Shown here: positions 36,909 to 44,792 of the stretch, piece by piece | How the letters are laid out: the number at the start of each line of letters is the position of its first letter | Numbering within the stretch: position 1 is the stretch's first letter | Source of the DNA: a virus | Strand: one strand, 5' to 3' | DNA length: 60,596 bases | IMG/VR virus record: IMGVR_UViG_3300024308_000030 | Coordinates: 1-60,596 of that record | Translations under genes and position numbers: made by a program | The notes under the pieces: model-generated | What the model was told of the DNA's origin: nothing | Databases searched by the model: none | The model's input: only the letters and a program-made list of their open reading frames with translations

Positions 36909-37583
36909 TCAGGCCCTCTTCGGCTTCCAGTGCTCGCAGCGGGTGACCGGGCACCAGCCGCGGCACAGGCCGGACGGCTTGGGCAGGAACACGCCGCGGT
37001 CGTAGGCCGCCTTGAGCATCCGGTACTTGTCCTCGTACACCATCCACAGCGCGTAGAGGTTGTTGCGGAAGTAGCTGATGGGCGCCGTGATCTGGTGGAC
37101 GGCGAGCCACACGTAGCCGCAGCGCACCTCCTTGATCTCCGGGTAGTGCTCCATGATCAGCAACGCGTACAGCAGCAACTGGGTGGTGTCGGTCTTGACC
37201 TTGCCGGTCTTCCAGTCGAACACCTCGGCCACGCCGTCGTCGCGCAGGATCAGCACGTCGATCTTGCTGCGCACCCACACGTCCTTGTCGAAGAACCCCG
37301 TGGGCTTCTTGTCGATGGTCAGGGCGAACTCGCCCTCGATGACCTTGGTGCCAGGGCGGCGCGCCATCCAGGCGGCCTCCTTGGCGAACGGCTTGAGGTT
37401 GGACGGCAGCGGGGTGCCGTCACGCACGAACTCCTCCAGCCCCTTGTGGACCTCGTTCCCCCAGCGGGTGGCGTCGGTCTCCTCGAACTTGACCTCCTTG
37501 GTCACGTACTTCGCTTCGTACTGCACGCCGCACGTCTCGAACGTGCTCATGCTGGTGTGGCTCCACGCGATGACGTCGCTCAC
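36909..37583 (-). CDS. RecB/Cas4-like PD-(D/E)xK exonuclease
   Basis: The product has 224 residues from GTG 37583. The nuclease set is H46, D109 (SKIDVLIL), D123 and K125 (DWKTGK), Q135 and Y139. C18 with C207, C211 and C216 could hold the iron-sulphur cluster of Cas4 and AddB-type enzymes. No CRISPR array is present, so it most likely processes DNA ends for recombination or replication. It lies two bases from the upstream gene. Confidence 0.85.
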   Translation of the reverse strand: MSDVIAWSHTSMSTFETCGVQYEAKYVTKEVKFEETDATRWGNEVHKGLEEFVRDGTPLPSNLKPFAKEAAWMARRPGTKVIEGEFALTIDKKPTGFFDKDVWVRSKIDVLILRDDGVAEVFDWKTGKVKTDTTQLLLYALLIMEHYPEIKEVRCGYVWLAVHQITAPISYFRNNLYALWMVYEDKYRMLKAAYDRGVFLPKPSGLCRGWCPVTRCEHWKPKRA

Positions 37584-37750
37584 TCTTGCGCCTCCCGGAC
37601 CAGTCCGAAGTCAGCCCAGAGCGCTTCGCGGCGCTCGCAGTCCAGGCATTCTCGGAACTTGTAGCTGTGGTAGTAGACCCAGGTGTGCTTGCCCGGGCAG
37701 GGAGCGCGGCTCTCGTCGCGCTCCCAGATCGATTTACTGGTGGGCTGCAT
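37580..37750 (-). CDS. Small Cys/His protein
   Basis: The product has 56 residues from ATG 37750, and its stop overlaps the exonuclease start (GTGA). It has CPGKHTW and FRECLDCERR, giving a Cys, His, Cys, Cys set that could bind zinc. I do not recognise it. Coupling at both ends and absence of any other gene in this gap support it. Confidence 0.6.
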   Translation of the reverse strand: MQPTSKSIWERDESRAPCPGKHTWVYYHSYKFRECLDCERREALWADFGLVREAQE

Positions 37751-37922
37751 GGCGTAGCGCCGTGATCCGCGCCTCGAGCTTCTGGGCCCGGGCCTGGAAT
37801 TTCTGCTTGGTCGCCGGGTCTTTGGTCAGGTCGATCAGCCCTTCGACGGAGAGCAGCAGCGCCTCCAGCTTGCGCGCCATGCGGGCGTTCTCCAGGTCCA
37901 CGGTTTTACTTCGCATCTGCAT
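37734..37922 (-). CDS. Small helical hypothetical protein
   Basis: The product has 62 residues from ATG 37922, with GGAG 8 bases upstream inside the polymerase gene; a TTG at 37934 is less likely. It is a single helical hairpin (ENARMARKLEALLLSVEGLI, then QKFQARAQKLEARITAL). It overlaps the polymerase end by 17 bases. Function unknown; a small polymerase-linked factor is only a guess. Confidence 0.6.
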   Translation of the reverse strand: MQMRSKTVDLENARMARKLEALLLSVEGLIDLTKDPATKQKFQARAQKLEARITALRHAAHQ

Positions 37923-39984
37923 ATCGATCTCCAATGCCCCCGGACGCCTTGACCGGGAGTTCAGGCCACCACTTGGGCGACTGGCTCATGACCTGCAGCA
38001 TGAATTGCTGGCAGTCCTCGGCGTCGTCTTCGTCGACGACAGCCACTACTTCGTCGTGCACGGTCAGCACCACACCGTTGTCGTTGGAACCCCAGCGCTT
38101 CTCGATCTCCAGCATCTGCTCGAAGACCACGATGCGGGCCAGGGCCTGGGTCACGTTTTCGGTGATGGCGCCGCCGTACACTTTCTTCATCCGGCGCTTT
38201 TCCTTGTCGTCGTACACCCAGACAAGGTCGCCGTCTTCCTCGAACTGGTGCTGGCGCAGGTCGTAGTACTCCATCCCCATGCCGTTCGGCAGCACGAGGC
38301 GGTTGTGCTCGATGCGGATCAGCCCCCAGTCGTCGAGGTACTCGTCACGGCCGTTGACCATGTCGAGGATGCTGTCGTTGCAGCGCCGCCAGAACTTCCG
38401 AATCTCGGCGTGTTTCCGGCGGTACACGTCCACTGTAGCCTGGGCTTCGCCTTCGGTCAATTTTACTCCACCCATGATCCGCGCCGCCCGGCGGAACGCC
38501 CCGCCGCCGGACTGGAACTGCAGCTGCAAGTGGCCGACCTTGCCGTGCTGGCGCTCCCGCGGGTGCATTTTCTTGTCGACCGGATAGCCGTAGATGTCCT
38601 CGGCTAAGTCGCAGTACAGGTCCACGCCGCTGCGGATCTTGGCGATGGTGTCCATCTGCCTGGCCAGCAGGTGGCAGACACGCAACTCGATGTTGGCCGA
38701 GTCGGCGACGACGATCTTCTTGCCCTTCGGCGCCACGATGGCGTCGCGCATGCCGGCGACGTGGACCTGGTCGTTCGTGTAGATCGTGCCGTCAGGCAAC
38801 ATAATGCGGTTGTCTTTCTTGTTGTACTTGTGCAACCTGTCGAAGCCCTTCGGCGTAGACAGCAACGTGTTCTTCGGCGTGAGCACCGTCGGTGAGCGCA
38901 CGCCAGTCAGGTTCTGCAAGTTGATCTTGCCGCCGCCGGCGGCCCGGTCGGTGTGGGTCTTGCCGTACAGCAGGGGCACAGCCAGCGGCCCGCGCTCGGC
39001 GATGCCCACGAAGCGCTCGATGCGCGACTCGGCGATGGTCGACTTGACACCCAGGCGCGCAGCGATCAGCGCTTGCAGGTCCGGGTCTTCGTCGTCCTCG
39101 GCCATGTCCTGCATGGCCTCGTCGGTCTTGGCGAAGGCGTAGACCAGCAGCGGGTTGCCCTCGGAGTCCTTGCGCTTGGGGCTGTACTTCATCGGCGGCT
39201 CAATGCAGAACTCCTCCCGCAGGATCTCGGCCATCTTGGCGTCGCTGCGCAGCTCGCGCTGCACCATCTGCATGCGGGTCTCGTGGGGCAGGCCGACGCC
39301 GATGTCCAGCATGTCAGCCACCTTGTCCAGCAAGTAGGCCTTGCGCTTGCCGAGGTCGGAGCGCATGCGCTTGAGCAGGTCGAGGTCCAGCTCCAGGCGA
39401 GGGTCGGCGAACATTCGGGTGAACAGGTGCATGAGCTGCAGCTCAGCGGCGGGGAACTTGTTGCGGAACTTGAAGAACAGGTCGCGGCAGCGGGCCACGT
39501 CGTTCGAGCAGTAGTCGCCATATGCCTTGAGCTGGCCGGGGCTGAAGTCGGCGCGCCGCTTGTTGATGGCGTCGTGCACGGCGGTGCCTTTCTCGGGGAT
39601 GCCGTACATCTTGCAGAGGTTGGCCAGGCTGTTGGAGACCTTCCCGCCGTGCAGGCGCCGGGCCATCTGGAGCGTGCAACCGTAGAACTTCGGGCGGATG
39701 CCGTAGTGGTGAGAGAGGATCAGCGAGTCGAACTCGCTCATGTTGTGGCCAATCAGGTACGCGTTGCTGAAGTCGATGTGGTTCAGCTGCCAGCGGATGT
39801 ACTCATCGTCGCCGGTCATCCACACCGGGTCTTCCATCCCCCGGGCGATGCTGAAGCCGATGGTCTCGAACCGCGTGTCGCGGATGTATTCCTCGTTGGT
39901 CATGTAGGACAGCGAGTACGCGCCCGACGCCTTGTCGGTGTAGTAGGTCTCGAAGTCCAGAAAGGTAGGGACAATGCCCGCCAT
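37906..39984 (-). CDS. Family A DNA polymerase
   Basis: The product has 692 residues. The 3'-5' exonuclease domain shows LDFETYY (D10, E12), HNMSEFD (D86) and YCSNDVARCRD (D162). The polymerase domain has motif A ADSANIELR (D428, E433, R435), motif B RERQHGKVGHLQLQFQSG (K482) and motif C VHDE (H643, D644, E645). Motif A lacks the usual YSQ after the Asp, and the motif B tyrosine position is F490; both mark a phage subclass. It is the replicative polymerase of this genome. Confidence 0.9.
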   Translation of the reverse strand: MAGIVPTFLDFETYYTDKASGAYSLSYMTNEEYIRDTRFETIGFSIARGMEDPVWMTGDDEYIRWQLNHIDFSNAYLIGHNMSEFDSLILSHHYGIRPKFYGCTLQMARRLHGGKVSNSLANLCKMYGIPEKGTAVHDAINKRRADFSPGQLKAYGDYCSNDVARCRDLFFKFRNKFPAAELQLMHLFTRMFADPRLELDLDLLKRMRSDLGKRKAYLLDKVADMLDIGVGLPHETRMQMVQRELRSDAKMAEILREEFCIEPPMKYSPKRKDSEGNPLLVYAFAKTDEAMQDMAEDDEDPDLQALIAARLGVKSTIAESRIERFVGIAERGPLAVPLLYGKTHTDRAAGGGKINLQNLTGVRSPTVLTPKNTLLSTPKGFDRLHKYNKKDNRIMLPDGTIYTNDQVHVAGMRDAIVAPKGKKIVVADSANIELRVCHLLARQMDTIAKIRSGVDLYCDLAEDIYGYPVDKKMHPRERQHGKVGHLQLQFQSGGGAFRRAARIMGGVKLTEGEAQATVDVYRRKHAEIRKFWRRCNDSILDMVNGRDEYLDDWGLIRIEHNRLVLPNGMGMEYYDLRQHQFEEDGDLVWVYDDKEKRRMKKVYGGAITENVTQALARIVVFEQMLEIEKRWGSNDNGVVLTVHDEVVAVVDEDDAEDCQQFMLQVMSQSPKWWPELPVKASGGIGDRYADAK

Positions 39985-39993
39985 GCTCAGCTC

Positions 39994-40254
39994 CTATCGA
40001 CTGTGTGCGATCCATTGGATGTCGCGGACCTCGTCGTACAGCTCGACGTCCTGACGTATCTCCGCTTCGATGGCGCTGGACAGCTGCGCCATCATGCACG
40101 GGTGCTTGGGCGAGACGGTCAGCTTCCGCTTGCCGCCGTCGCCCAGCGTGTAGAACACCTCAACCGTCCACCGGTGAGGCCGGCCGCGATGCAGCTGCCC
40201 CTTGATGATCCGGTACGTGGGCCAGCCGTAGTGGTAGCGAACCGTCACGCTCAT
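39994..40254 (-). CDS. Hypothetical protein
   Basis: The product has 86 residues from ATG 40254. It is basic in the first half (YRIIKGQLHRGRPHRWTVEV) and acidic in the second (AIEAEIRQDVELYDEVRD). It lies ahead of the polymerase gene and is overlapped for 95 bases by the end of the HNH gene in another frame. I do not recognise it. Confidence 0.55.
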   Translation of the reverse strand: MSVTVRYHYGWPTYRIIKGQLHRGRPHRWTVEVFYTLGDGGKRKLTVSPKHPCMMAQLSSAIEAEIRQDVELYDEVRDIQWIAHSR

Positions 40255-40795
40255 TGCTCAGGCTCCTGAACAGCACGGCCTGGCCGCGCAGGGTGTTGAC
40301 CCGGACCGTCACCGGCTCCAGGTGTTTGGGGTTACAGCAGGATCTGTTCCTGCACGTGTGGTCTAGCACCAGGGCGCGGTCGTACTCGCCGACCAGCCGC
40401 ACGTAGGTCGCGATGTGGGCCATATGGCGTTTGCCCTGATGCCACACCCGGCCGTAGCCGTTGCGGTTGATCTCGCCGCACCAGACCCAGCAGCCTTTGC
40501 GGTTGACCTCAATGCGCTCCTGCCAGTTGGGCGGCAGGGCGAGCAGCAGGTTGAACTTGCACTTGCCCCTGGCCTCACGGTGAGGGTAGGGGTAGCCGTC
40601 GCAGTAGCAGGTGCTGCCCCGCCAAGGCCTCTGGTTGGCCCAGGGATCGCGGAGCCCGGGCGACCCGCAGCTAGGGCACGGGGTGGAGTCGGGCTCGCCC
40701 TGGAACCGCTTGCGGCAGCTGCTCTTGCGGCACCGGCAGTGGACATCACGGCGTAATTTCGAGCGGGACGAGCGCTTCTTCTGGGATGTGGCCAT
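40160..40795 (-). CDS. HNH endonuclease
   Basis: The product has 211 residues. The HNH core is LDHTCRNRSCCNPKHLE with H146, N155 and H158, preceded by GCWVWCGEINRNGYGRV, an arrangement typical of phage homing-type or free-standing HNH_3 enzymes. An N-terminal Cys cluster (C20, C22, C27, then CPSC) may form a zinc finger for DNA binding. Its position beside the polymerase gene fits a mobile endonuclease. It overlaps both neighbours. Confidence 0.8.
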   Translation of the reverse strand: MATSQKKRSSRSKLRRDVHCRCRKSSCRKRFQGEPDSTPCPSCGSPGLRDPWANQRPWRGSTCYCDGYPYPHREARGKCKFNLLLALPPNWQERIEVNRKGCWVWCGEINRNGYGRVWHQGKRHMAHIATYVRLVGEYDRALVLDHTCRNRSCCNPKHLEPVTVRVNTLRGQAVLFRSLSNERDGSLPLRLAHVPDHQGAAASRPASPVDG

Positions 40796-41006
40796 CGTGG
40801 CATGCCTGCGCTATCAGGTTGAGGATGGCCATGGCCCCGCCGTAGCTGGGCTGGTGGCTGCCTCGGTCGTAGTTGCGATTGCGCACCCGGTTGGCCACGA
40901 AGCGGCTGATCTCGGCGGTGTCCGCGATCTGCTGGTCCGTGTACCCGGCCTCGTACAGCACCTGGTAGTAGGGCGCCCAATCCTCAACGCGTTCTGGGAA
41001 AGTCAT
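40746..41006 (-). CDS. Helix-turn-helix protein
   Basis: The product has 86 residues from ATG 41006, preceded by AGAGGAACC. The segment YTDQQIADTAEISRFVANRVRN is a Cro/MarR-like helix-turn-helix, followed by another helix. It overlaps the HNH gene start by 50 bases and lies just below the 12-bp hairpin at 41020-41054. A local regulator is likely. Confidence 0.6.
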   Translation of the reverse strand: MTFPERVEDWAPYYQVLYEAGYTDQQIADTAEISRFVANRVRNRNYDRGSHQPSYGGAMAILNLIAQACHDGHIPEEALVPLEITP

Positions 41007-41019
41007 CTCGGTTCCTCTA

Positions 41020-41054
41020 GGGGTCGGTGTGGGTTTAGTTTACACACCGACCCC
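41020..41054. promoter_or_regulatory. 12-bp perfect hairpin in an intergenic gap
   Basis: GGGGTCGGTGTG (41020-41031) pairs perfectly with CACACCGACCCC (41043-41054). The loop is AT-rich; on the leftward strand it reads TAAACTAAACC, resembling a -10 box. There is no U-tract, so it is not a standard terminator. It could be an operator, attenuator or RNA processing signal between the exonuclease and HTH genes. Confidence 0.6.
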
Positions 41055-41059
41055 GGCTG

Positions 41060-41755
41060 TTACAAACCGAGGCGCTTCTTACGGGCGGCCATCAAGGCGG
41101 CCAGCCCTTCGTCGTTCGCGCTTTCGGCCGCGTGGTAGGACACCGTGGCGTTGTAGGCGTCGAGTTCGTCCTTGGTGAAGAACGGCTCCAACGCTTCGGC
41201 CTGCGCCGCGCGGTAGCGGTTGATGGCCGCCAGGTGCAGCGCCTGGTTGGTCGCGTCGTCGATGGCGTTGTGGGCGGTGCCGCCGTACTCGCATTGGACG
41301 TGGGCGAACTCCTGGCGCAGGGTGCGGAAGCAGCGCTCGGAGCGGTAGTCCACGGGGTTCTTCATGCCGACCGCCGCGTAGGCCGAGTCCAGCCAGGTGA
41401 AGTCCTTGCGCGAGCTGGCCCACACTTCGAGGGTGTCCGGGTGCATCGGCAGCTCCTCGTCCTCGTCGGGCGACAGCCAGTTGCTGAAGGCGACCAGGGC
41501 CAGGTTCAGCGGGTAGCGCTCCAGCTCACGGTCGAACAGCTCGGCGCGGGCGGCCTCGCTCTGTTTCAGCCACCACAGGATAGTGCCGGGGTCGACCACC
41601 AGGCCGGCGGCCATGGCGCTTTCCAGCTCGATGCGAGCGTAGAAGGTGTCCTCGATGATGCCCAGCGTGGGGCTGAACTGCACAGCACCCAGGGCCACCA
41701 CAGCGGCGCGGTCGTTGAGACCCATGGTCTCGAAGTCAAGCATGACGTGTTTCAT
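41060..41755 (-). CDS. DEDDh 3'-5' exonuclease, Rv2179c/RNase T-like
   Basis: The product has 231 residues from ATG 41755. The first acid pair is D7 and E9 (MLDFETMG), followed by DPGTILWWLKQSE, a signature of the Rv2179c-like exoribonuclease group. The last motif is HNAIDDATNQ with H162 and D167. The substrate may be RNA or DNA ends; phage relatives such as T4 DexA degrade DNA. Overlap with the next gene is ATGA. Confidence 0.8.
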   Translation of the reverse strand: MKHVMLDFETMGLNDRAAVVALGAVQFSPTLGIIEDTFYARIELESAMAAGLVVDPGTILWWLKQSEAARAELFDRELERYPLNLALVAFSNWLSPDEDEELPMHPDTLEVWASSRKDFTWLDSAYAAVGMKNPVDYRSERCFRTLRQEFAHVQCEYGGTAHNAIDDATNQALHLAAINRYRAAQAEALEPFFTKDELDAYNATVSYHAAESANDEGLAALMAARKKRLGL

Positions 41756-41931
41756 CTGTATCTCCGTCGGGGGAATGCAGCGAGCCCGAGACGTCGGGCT
41801 CGCCATAGAACGTGTTTCAGCGAAGCCGGGGTCACCCACAATCCCTGGCAGATGTGCTCGATCTCATAGCCGTGCGCCAGTAGCTCCATCGCCAGGGCGA
41901 TTTCCTCGGGGCCAAGCAGGCGCGCGGGCAT
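41752..41931 (-). CDS. Small helix-turn-helix protein
   Basis: The product has 59 residues from ATG 41931, overlapping both neighbours (TGATG and ATGA). Residues 7-45 read like a homeodomain-type helix-turn-helix (GPEEIALAMELLAHG, then LWVTPASLKHVLWRA), with a basic C-terminus. Probably a small DNA-binding regulator. It is short, but it fills the only coding possibility between its coupled neighbours. Confidence 0.65.
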   Translation of the reverse strand: MPARLLGPEEIALAMELLAHGYEIEHICQGLWVTPASLKHVLWRARRLGLAAFPRRRYR

Positions 41932-42485
41932 CAGTGCAGCGTTCCGGTGGGGGTCGGCGGCTCGGCCACGGCAGGGTCGGTGACCCACGCAGGGATGAGC
42001 CCTACGGAGACGGCGTGCTCGCTGAGCTGGCGCACGCCAGCGGCGAACAGCTGCCCCTGCTGCACCTCGGTGATGTCGACTCCGTGGGCCCTGGCCGTGG
42101 CGATACCCAGGGCGATGATCATCGCCATGTGCATGTTCAGCAGGTGCTCGTGCGGCGTGTTGGCGATGATCTCCGGGTTGCCATCCGCGTTGATCACCGT
42201 GGCCGTGTAAGGGCGCCCCGCGTTGACCGCCGTGATGAGCGCCGCGTTGACCGCCTGCGCCGTATCCGGCACGGTCACCGGCTCTACGACCAGCTCCAGG
42301 TAATACTCGGGGCTGCGGTGCATATCGACGGCCTGCATGTAGGTGCGCAGCAGCGCCTCGGCGAAGGGCCCCTCGGCGCAGACGTGGTTGCTGTAGTGCT
42401 CGCGGACACGGACCGGACCGTCGCCCAGCTTGGCGGCCAGCTCGCGGTAGCACTGGCCAGTGGTCGGGAATTTGTGGCTAGACAT
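41931..42485 (-). CDS. Hypothetical protein
   Basis: The product has 184 residues and I do not recognise it. It contains REHYSNHVCAEGPFAEALLR, an EPVTVPDTAQAVNAALITAV helix and a long helix AIIALGIATARAHGVD, then a Pro-rich end. It precedes the small HTH gene and follows a 103-residue protein, all translationally coupled. Confidence 0.6.
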   Translation of the reverse strand: MSSHKFPTTGQCYRELAAKLGDGPVRVREHYSNHVCAEGPFAEALLRTYMQAVDMHRSPEYYLELVVEPVTVPDTAQAVNAALITAVNAGRPYTATVINADGNPEIIANTPHEHLLNMHMAMIIALGIATARAHGVDITEVQQGQLFAAGVRQLSEHAVSVGLIPAWVTDPAVAEPPTPTGTLH

Positions 42486-42789
42486 GGATGTTTCCCCAGT
42501 AGTTGCTGCCTACGTACACCTTGATCACGCCCCGCAGCGCTGCCGCATTGGCGGCAGCAGTCATCTCGCCGAACGTTACCTCGGGTCCACTGCACAGGAT
42601 CTCGCCTTCGTGTATGACGACACGCGTCTTGAGCTCCTGGCTCCACCCCCGGTTGGGGGCGAAGTTCATCCAGCGCATGAACTGGTTCATGCGTGTCTCG
42701 CTGCGGCGCACGCGCTCGACGATCTCCTGAATCGGATCGCCGCCGTACTTGCCGTCTTCGTAGCCGTGAGGCCGTTTGTCTTCAGACAT
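42478..42789 (-). CDS. Hypothetical protein
   Basis: The product has 103 residues from ATG 42789, with GGGAGC upstream. It has a charged N-terminus, a helix IQEIVERVRRSETRMNQFM and then a Trp-containing beta half (ELKTRVVIHEGEILCSG). No family is recognised. It overlaps the first tandem paralogue-type gene by 8 bases. Confidence 0.6.
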   Translation of the reverse strand: MSEDKRPHGYEDGKYGGDPIQEIVERVRRSETRMNQFMRWMNFAPNRGWSQELKTRVVIHEGEILCSGPEVTFGEMTAAANAAALRGVIKVYVGSNYWGNIHV

Positions 42790-43060
42790 GGATAGCTCCC
42801 AGCGCCAGTGCGGCGCACAGTGTTTCGAACGAATCGTAGGCGGCATAGAAGCACACGTAGTTCTGCCGCGATCTTGGTATTGTCGTAACGGGCGAACGAA
42901 CAACCCACGTGCCGTTGAACGAGCCTACGTAGATGACCCTGCCGAATCGCGAAGGGCCGCCTGTCAGCCAATACGCTCCTGCGAACCGTGACGTCGCTGT
43001 ATTCATCCCGAGACTACGTAGAACTTGTAGCTGCTGGGGAGTAAAGAAGTCGCCGTTCAT
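42782..43060 (-). CDS. Tandem paralogue family protein (first of the array)
   Basis: The product has 92 residues. It follows the family layout: an N-terminal LRSLGMN, an aromatic middle with GTWVV, and the tail YDSFETLCAALALG, where a turn is followed by an amphipathic helix. It is the first of about thirty such genes between here and 54.8 kb. Its start overlaps the stop of the next gene upstream by four bases (ATGA). Function unknown. Confidence 0.6.
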   Translation of the reverse strand: MNGDFFTPQQLQVLRSLGMNTATSRFAGAYWLTGGPSRFGRVIYVGSFNGTWVVRSPVTTIPRSRQNYVCFYAAYDSFETLCAALALGAIHV

Positions 43061-43353
43061 TTCGTCAGCTCCAGGTAAGCGACCATCGCTTCGAACGTGT
43101 CGAACGCGGCGACGATGCAGAAGTTGCGGGTGTCGTGCCCGCCGTTGCGTTCTTGCTCCGTCATCGACGGGCGCAGTACCCAGTGGTCTTTGTACATCGT
43201 CCCGTACAACTCTCGGTCACAGCACATGGCGCCGAACCAGGAAGCATTCATGTCCGTCACGTCGTCTGCACCGCACCAGAGGCAAACGTAGGCGTACCCC
43301 AAGGTCTTCAGCCTGGTCTTGTACGCCGCCGGTATACTCACGTGGACGCTCAT
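43057..43353 (-). CDS. Tandem paralogue family protein
   Basis: The product has 98 residues with LKTLGYAYVC, DHWVLRP and the tail AAFDTFEAMVAYLEL. The tail is close to that of the neighbour at 42782-43060, suggesting a local duplication. Two Cys pairs (CLWCG, MCCD) are unique to this member. ATGA overlaps couple it to the DUF3150-like gene and the next paralogue. Confidence 0.6.
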   Translation of the reverse strand: MSVHVSIPAAYKTRLKTLGYAYVCLWCGADDVTDMNASWFGAMCCDRELYGTMYKDHWVLRPSMTEQERNGGHDTRNFCIVAAFDTFEAMVAYLELTK

Positions 43354-44210
43354 GCGAGCGCCCCGGTGAAGAAGGCCAGCACGTCCTTGTGCATGGCGCA
43401 GGCCTCGTTGAATGCCGCCTTGCGGGCGTGCGGGTCGGTACGCAGGCGGTCAGGCTCGTGCTGGCACAGGTGCTGCGACAGGCGCTTGGCGATCACGTCC
43501 AGCTGAGGGTCGGCGGTGAGGTTCAGCGACGGCAGCACTTCGGCCAGGTCGCGGGCGTTCTCTACCAGGCTGTCGCGGAACACGGTCTCGGGCTTCGCCA
43601 GGCGATCGATGAACGCCTCCAGCACCTTGGCCACCCGCTGGTAGGCATCGCCCACGGCGCTGGTCAGCGTGGCCGTGGTGGTGCGCTCGATCTCTGCCTG
43701 GACCCGGGCCAGCTCGTCCTCGCCGATCTCGACGCGGAAGTCGCCGGCGCACGGCAGCGGCAACACGTTCAGGCGGAAGTCGAACTTGCCGGCCAGCACG
43801 TCGGCGGTCGGGTAGTCGTCCTCGTTGAACAGGGTGCCCAGCAAGCGCTTGGCTTCCTGGCGGTGCAGCGGATAATCACCCAGCAGCTGGGCGACGGCGT
43901 TGTCGAACTCGGTCTTGAACTCGCCGATGCGCTGCATGTAGTCGAAGTAGCCCATGCTCGACAGGGCGCGCGGGCCGGCGTCGGACCAGGGCAGAGTGCA
44001 GCGGTAGTGGTAGTCGCGGGCCGAGCGCACCACCTTCTGCACGGTCTCCAGCGCGGAGCCGTCGATCAGCGACTTGTAGTAGGTGCCCTGGTTCTGCGCC
44101 AGCTGGTGGTTCGCAGCGACCTCGGACGTGGCCTTGCGGTCGATCTTGCGAGCAGTCCACTGCGACACGCGCAGGTCAACGAGCATGGCTTTGGTGGCAA
44201 TGTGGGTCAT
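43350..44210 (-). CDS. DUF3150-like protein, partner of the MoxR/VWA pair
   Basis: The product has 286 residues from ATG 44210, preceded by GGAGAAACACC. The sequence AMLVDLRVSQWTARKIDRKA, then QNQGTYYKSLI, CTLPWSDAGPRALS and FNEDDYP resembles the DUF3150 family. In other phages such proteins occur with MoxR-type ATPases and VWA-metallopeptidase proteins, both of which are encoded at 46910-49687. A substrate or adaptor role in that chaperone-like module is inference. Confidence 0.6.
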   Translation of the reverse strand: MTHIATKAMLVDLRVSQWTARKIDRKATSEVAANHQLAQNQGTYYKSLIDGSALETVQKVVRSARDYHYRCTLPWSDAGPRALSSMGYFDYMQRIGEFKTEFDNAVAQLLGDYPLHRQEAKRLLGTLFNEDDYPTADVLAGKFDFRLNVLPLPCAGDFRVEIGEDELARVQAEIERTTTATLTSAVGDAYQRVAKVLEAFIDRLAKPETVFRDSLVENARDLAEVLPSLNLTADPQLDVIAKRLSQHLCQHEPDRLRTDPHARKAAFNEACAMHKDVLAFFTGALA

Positions 44211-44230
44211 GGTGTTTCTCCGGTCAGGGT

Positions 44231-44497
44231 TTAGTTCATCGTCAGTGCGGCGTACATCACCGCGGCTTGCAACTGGTCTGGTTCAAACACTAGCAAGGGC
44301 GGTCCTACAGGACCAAATTTTTTCGACTTGTGCACGTGCCACTGGCCGGTGCCAGCGGCGTTCGGCATCACGACGGCGGTCTCCGACGCGTAGCCGCAGA
44401 ACTGAGTCTCGCCGTCGTAGCGGGTGATCGTGTACCACCCTTCGGGCAGCCACTCGGGTCGGTCTTCGGTCATTTCCACCACCACGAACTCATTCAT
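44231..44497 (-). CDS. Tandem paralogue family protein
   Basis: The product has 88 residues. WLPEGWYTITRYDGE matches the [L]-x3-G-W start and EPDQLQAAVMYAALT the helical tail of the family. An ATG at 44473 would give a shorter product. It overlaps the next upstream member by 8 bases and is followed by a 20-base gap that holds the ribosome binding site of the DUF3150-like gene. Confidence 0.55.
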   Translation of the reverse strand: MNEFVVVEMTEDRPEWLPEGWYTITRYDGETQFCGYASETAVVMPNAAGTGQWHVHKSKKFGPVGPPLLVFEPDQLQAAVMYAALTMN

Positions 44498-44792
44498 AGG
44501 CCGGGTTGTATCCGTCCTGCTGGGTCAACATGAAGGCGACGGCGGCCGCAGCCGGCGATGGGAACCCACCGAGGATCGTCTTGGCCTTCTCCCTCGGCGA
44601 GCTGATAGTCGTGATCGCCCACAGCCCGTCGTCGAAATCGTCCCGCCAGATCCGCAGTGCCCGGCGCACCACCCGCCCATCGGGGTAGCGGAAGTCCACC
44701 ACCCGGCGCCACGACGGTACGCCCTGGCGGTCGGAGCTGTGCAGCTGCCACTCCTCGGGCATCACCCAGAGGCTTTCCTGGTGGCTGTTCAC
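44490..44792 (-). CDS. Tandem paralogue family protein
   Basis: The product has 100 residues. Several Trp residues lie in the middle (PSWRRVVDF, RIWRDDFDDGLWAIT), and the tail is GGFPSPAAAAVAFMLTQQ, a clear version of the family ending. The N-terminus MPEEWQLHSS is less typical than in other members. Start and stop overlaps (ATGA) tie it to both neighbours. Confidence 0.6.
   Translation of the reverse strand: MNSHQESLWVMPEEWQLHSSDRQGVPSWRRVVDFRYPDGRVVRRALRIWRDDFDDGLWAITTISSPREKAKTILGGFPSPAAAAVAFMLTQQDGYNPAYE

Noticed and set aside
36909-37583. Cas4-like protein as a sign of a CRISPR system
   Set aside because: No repeat-spacer array and no other cas gene in the window; RecB/Cas4-like nucleases are ordinary in phage replication operons.
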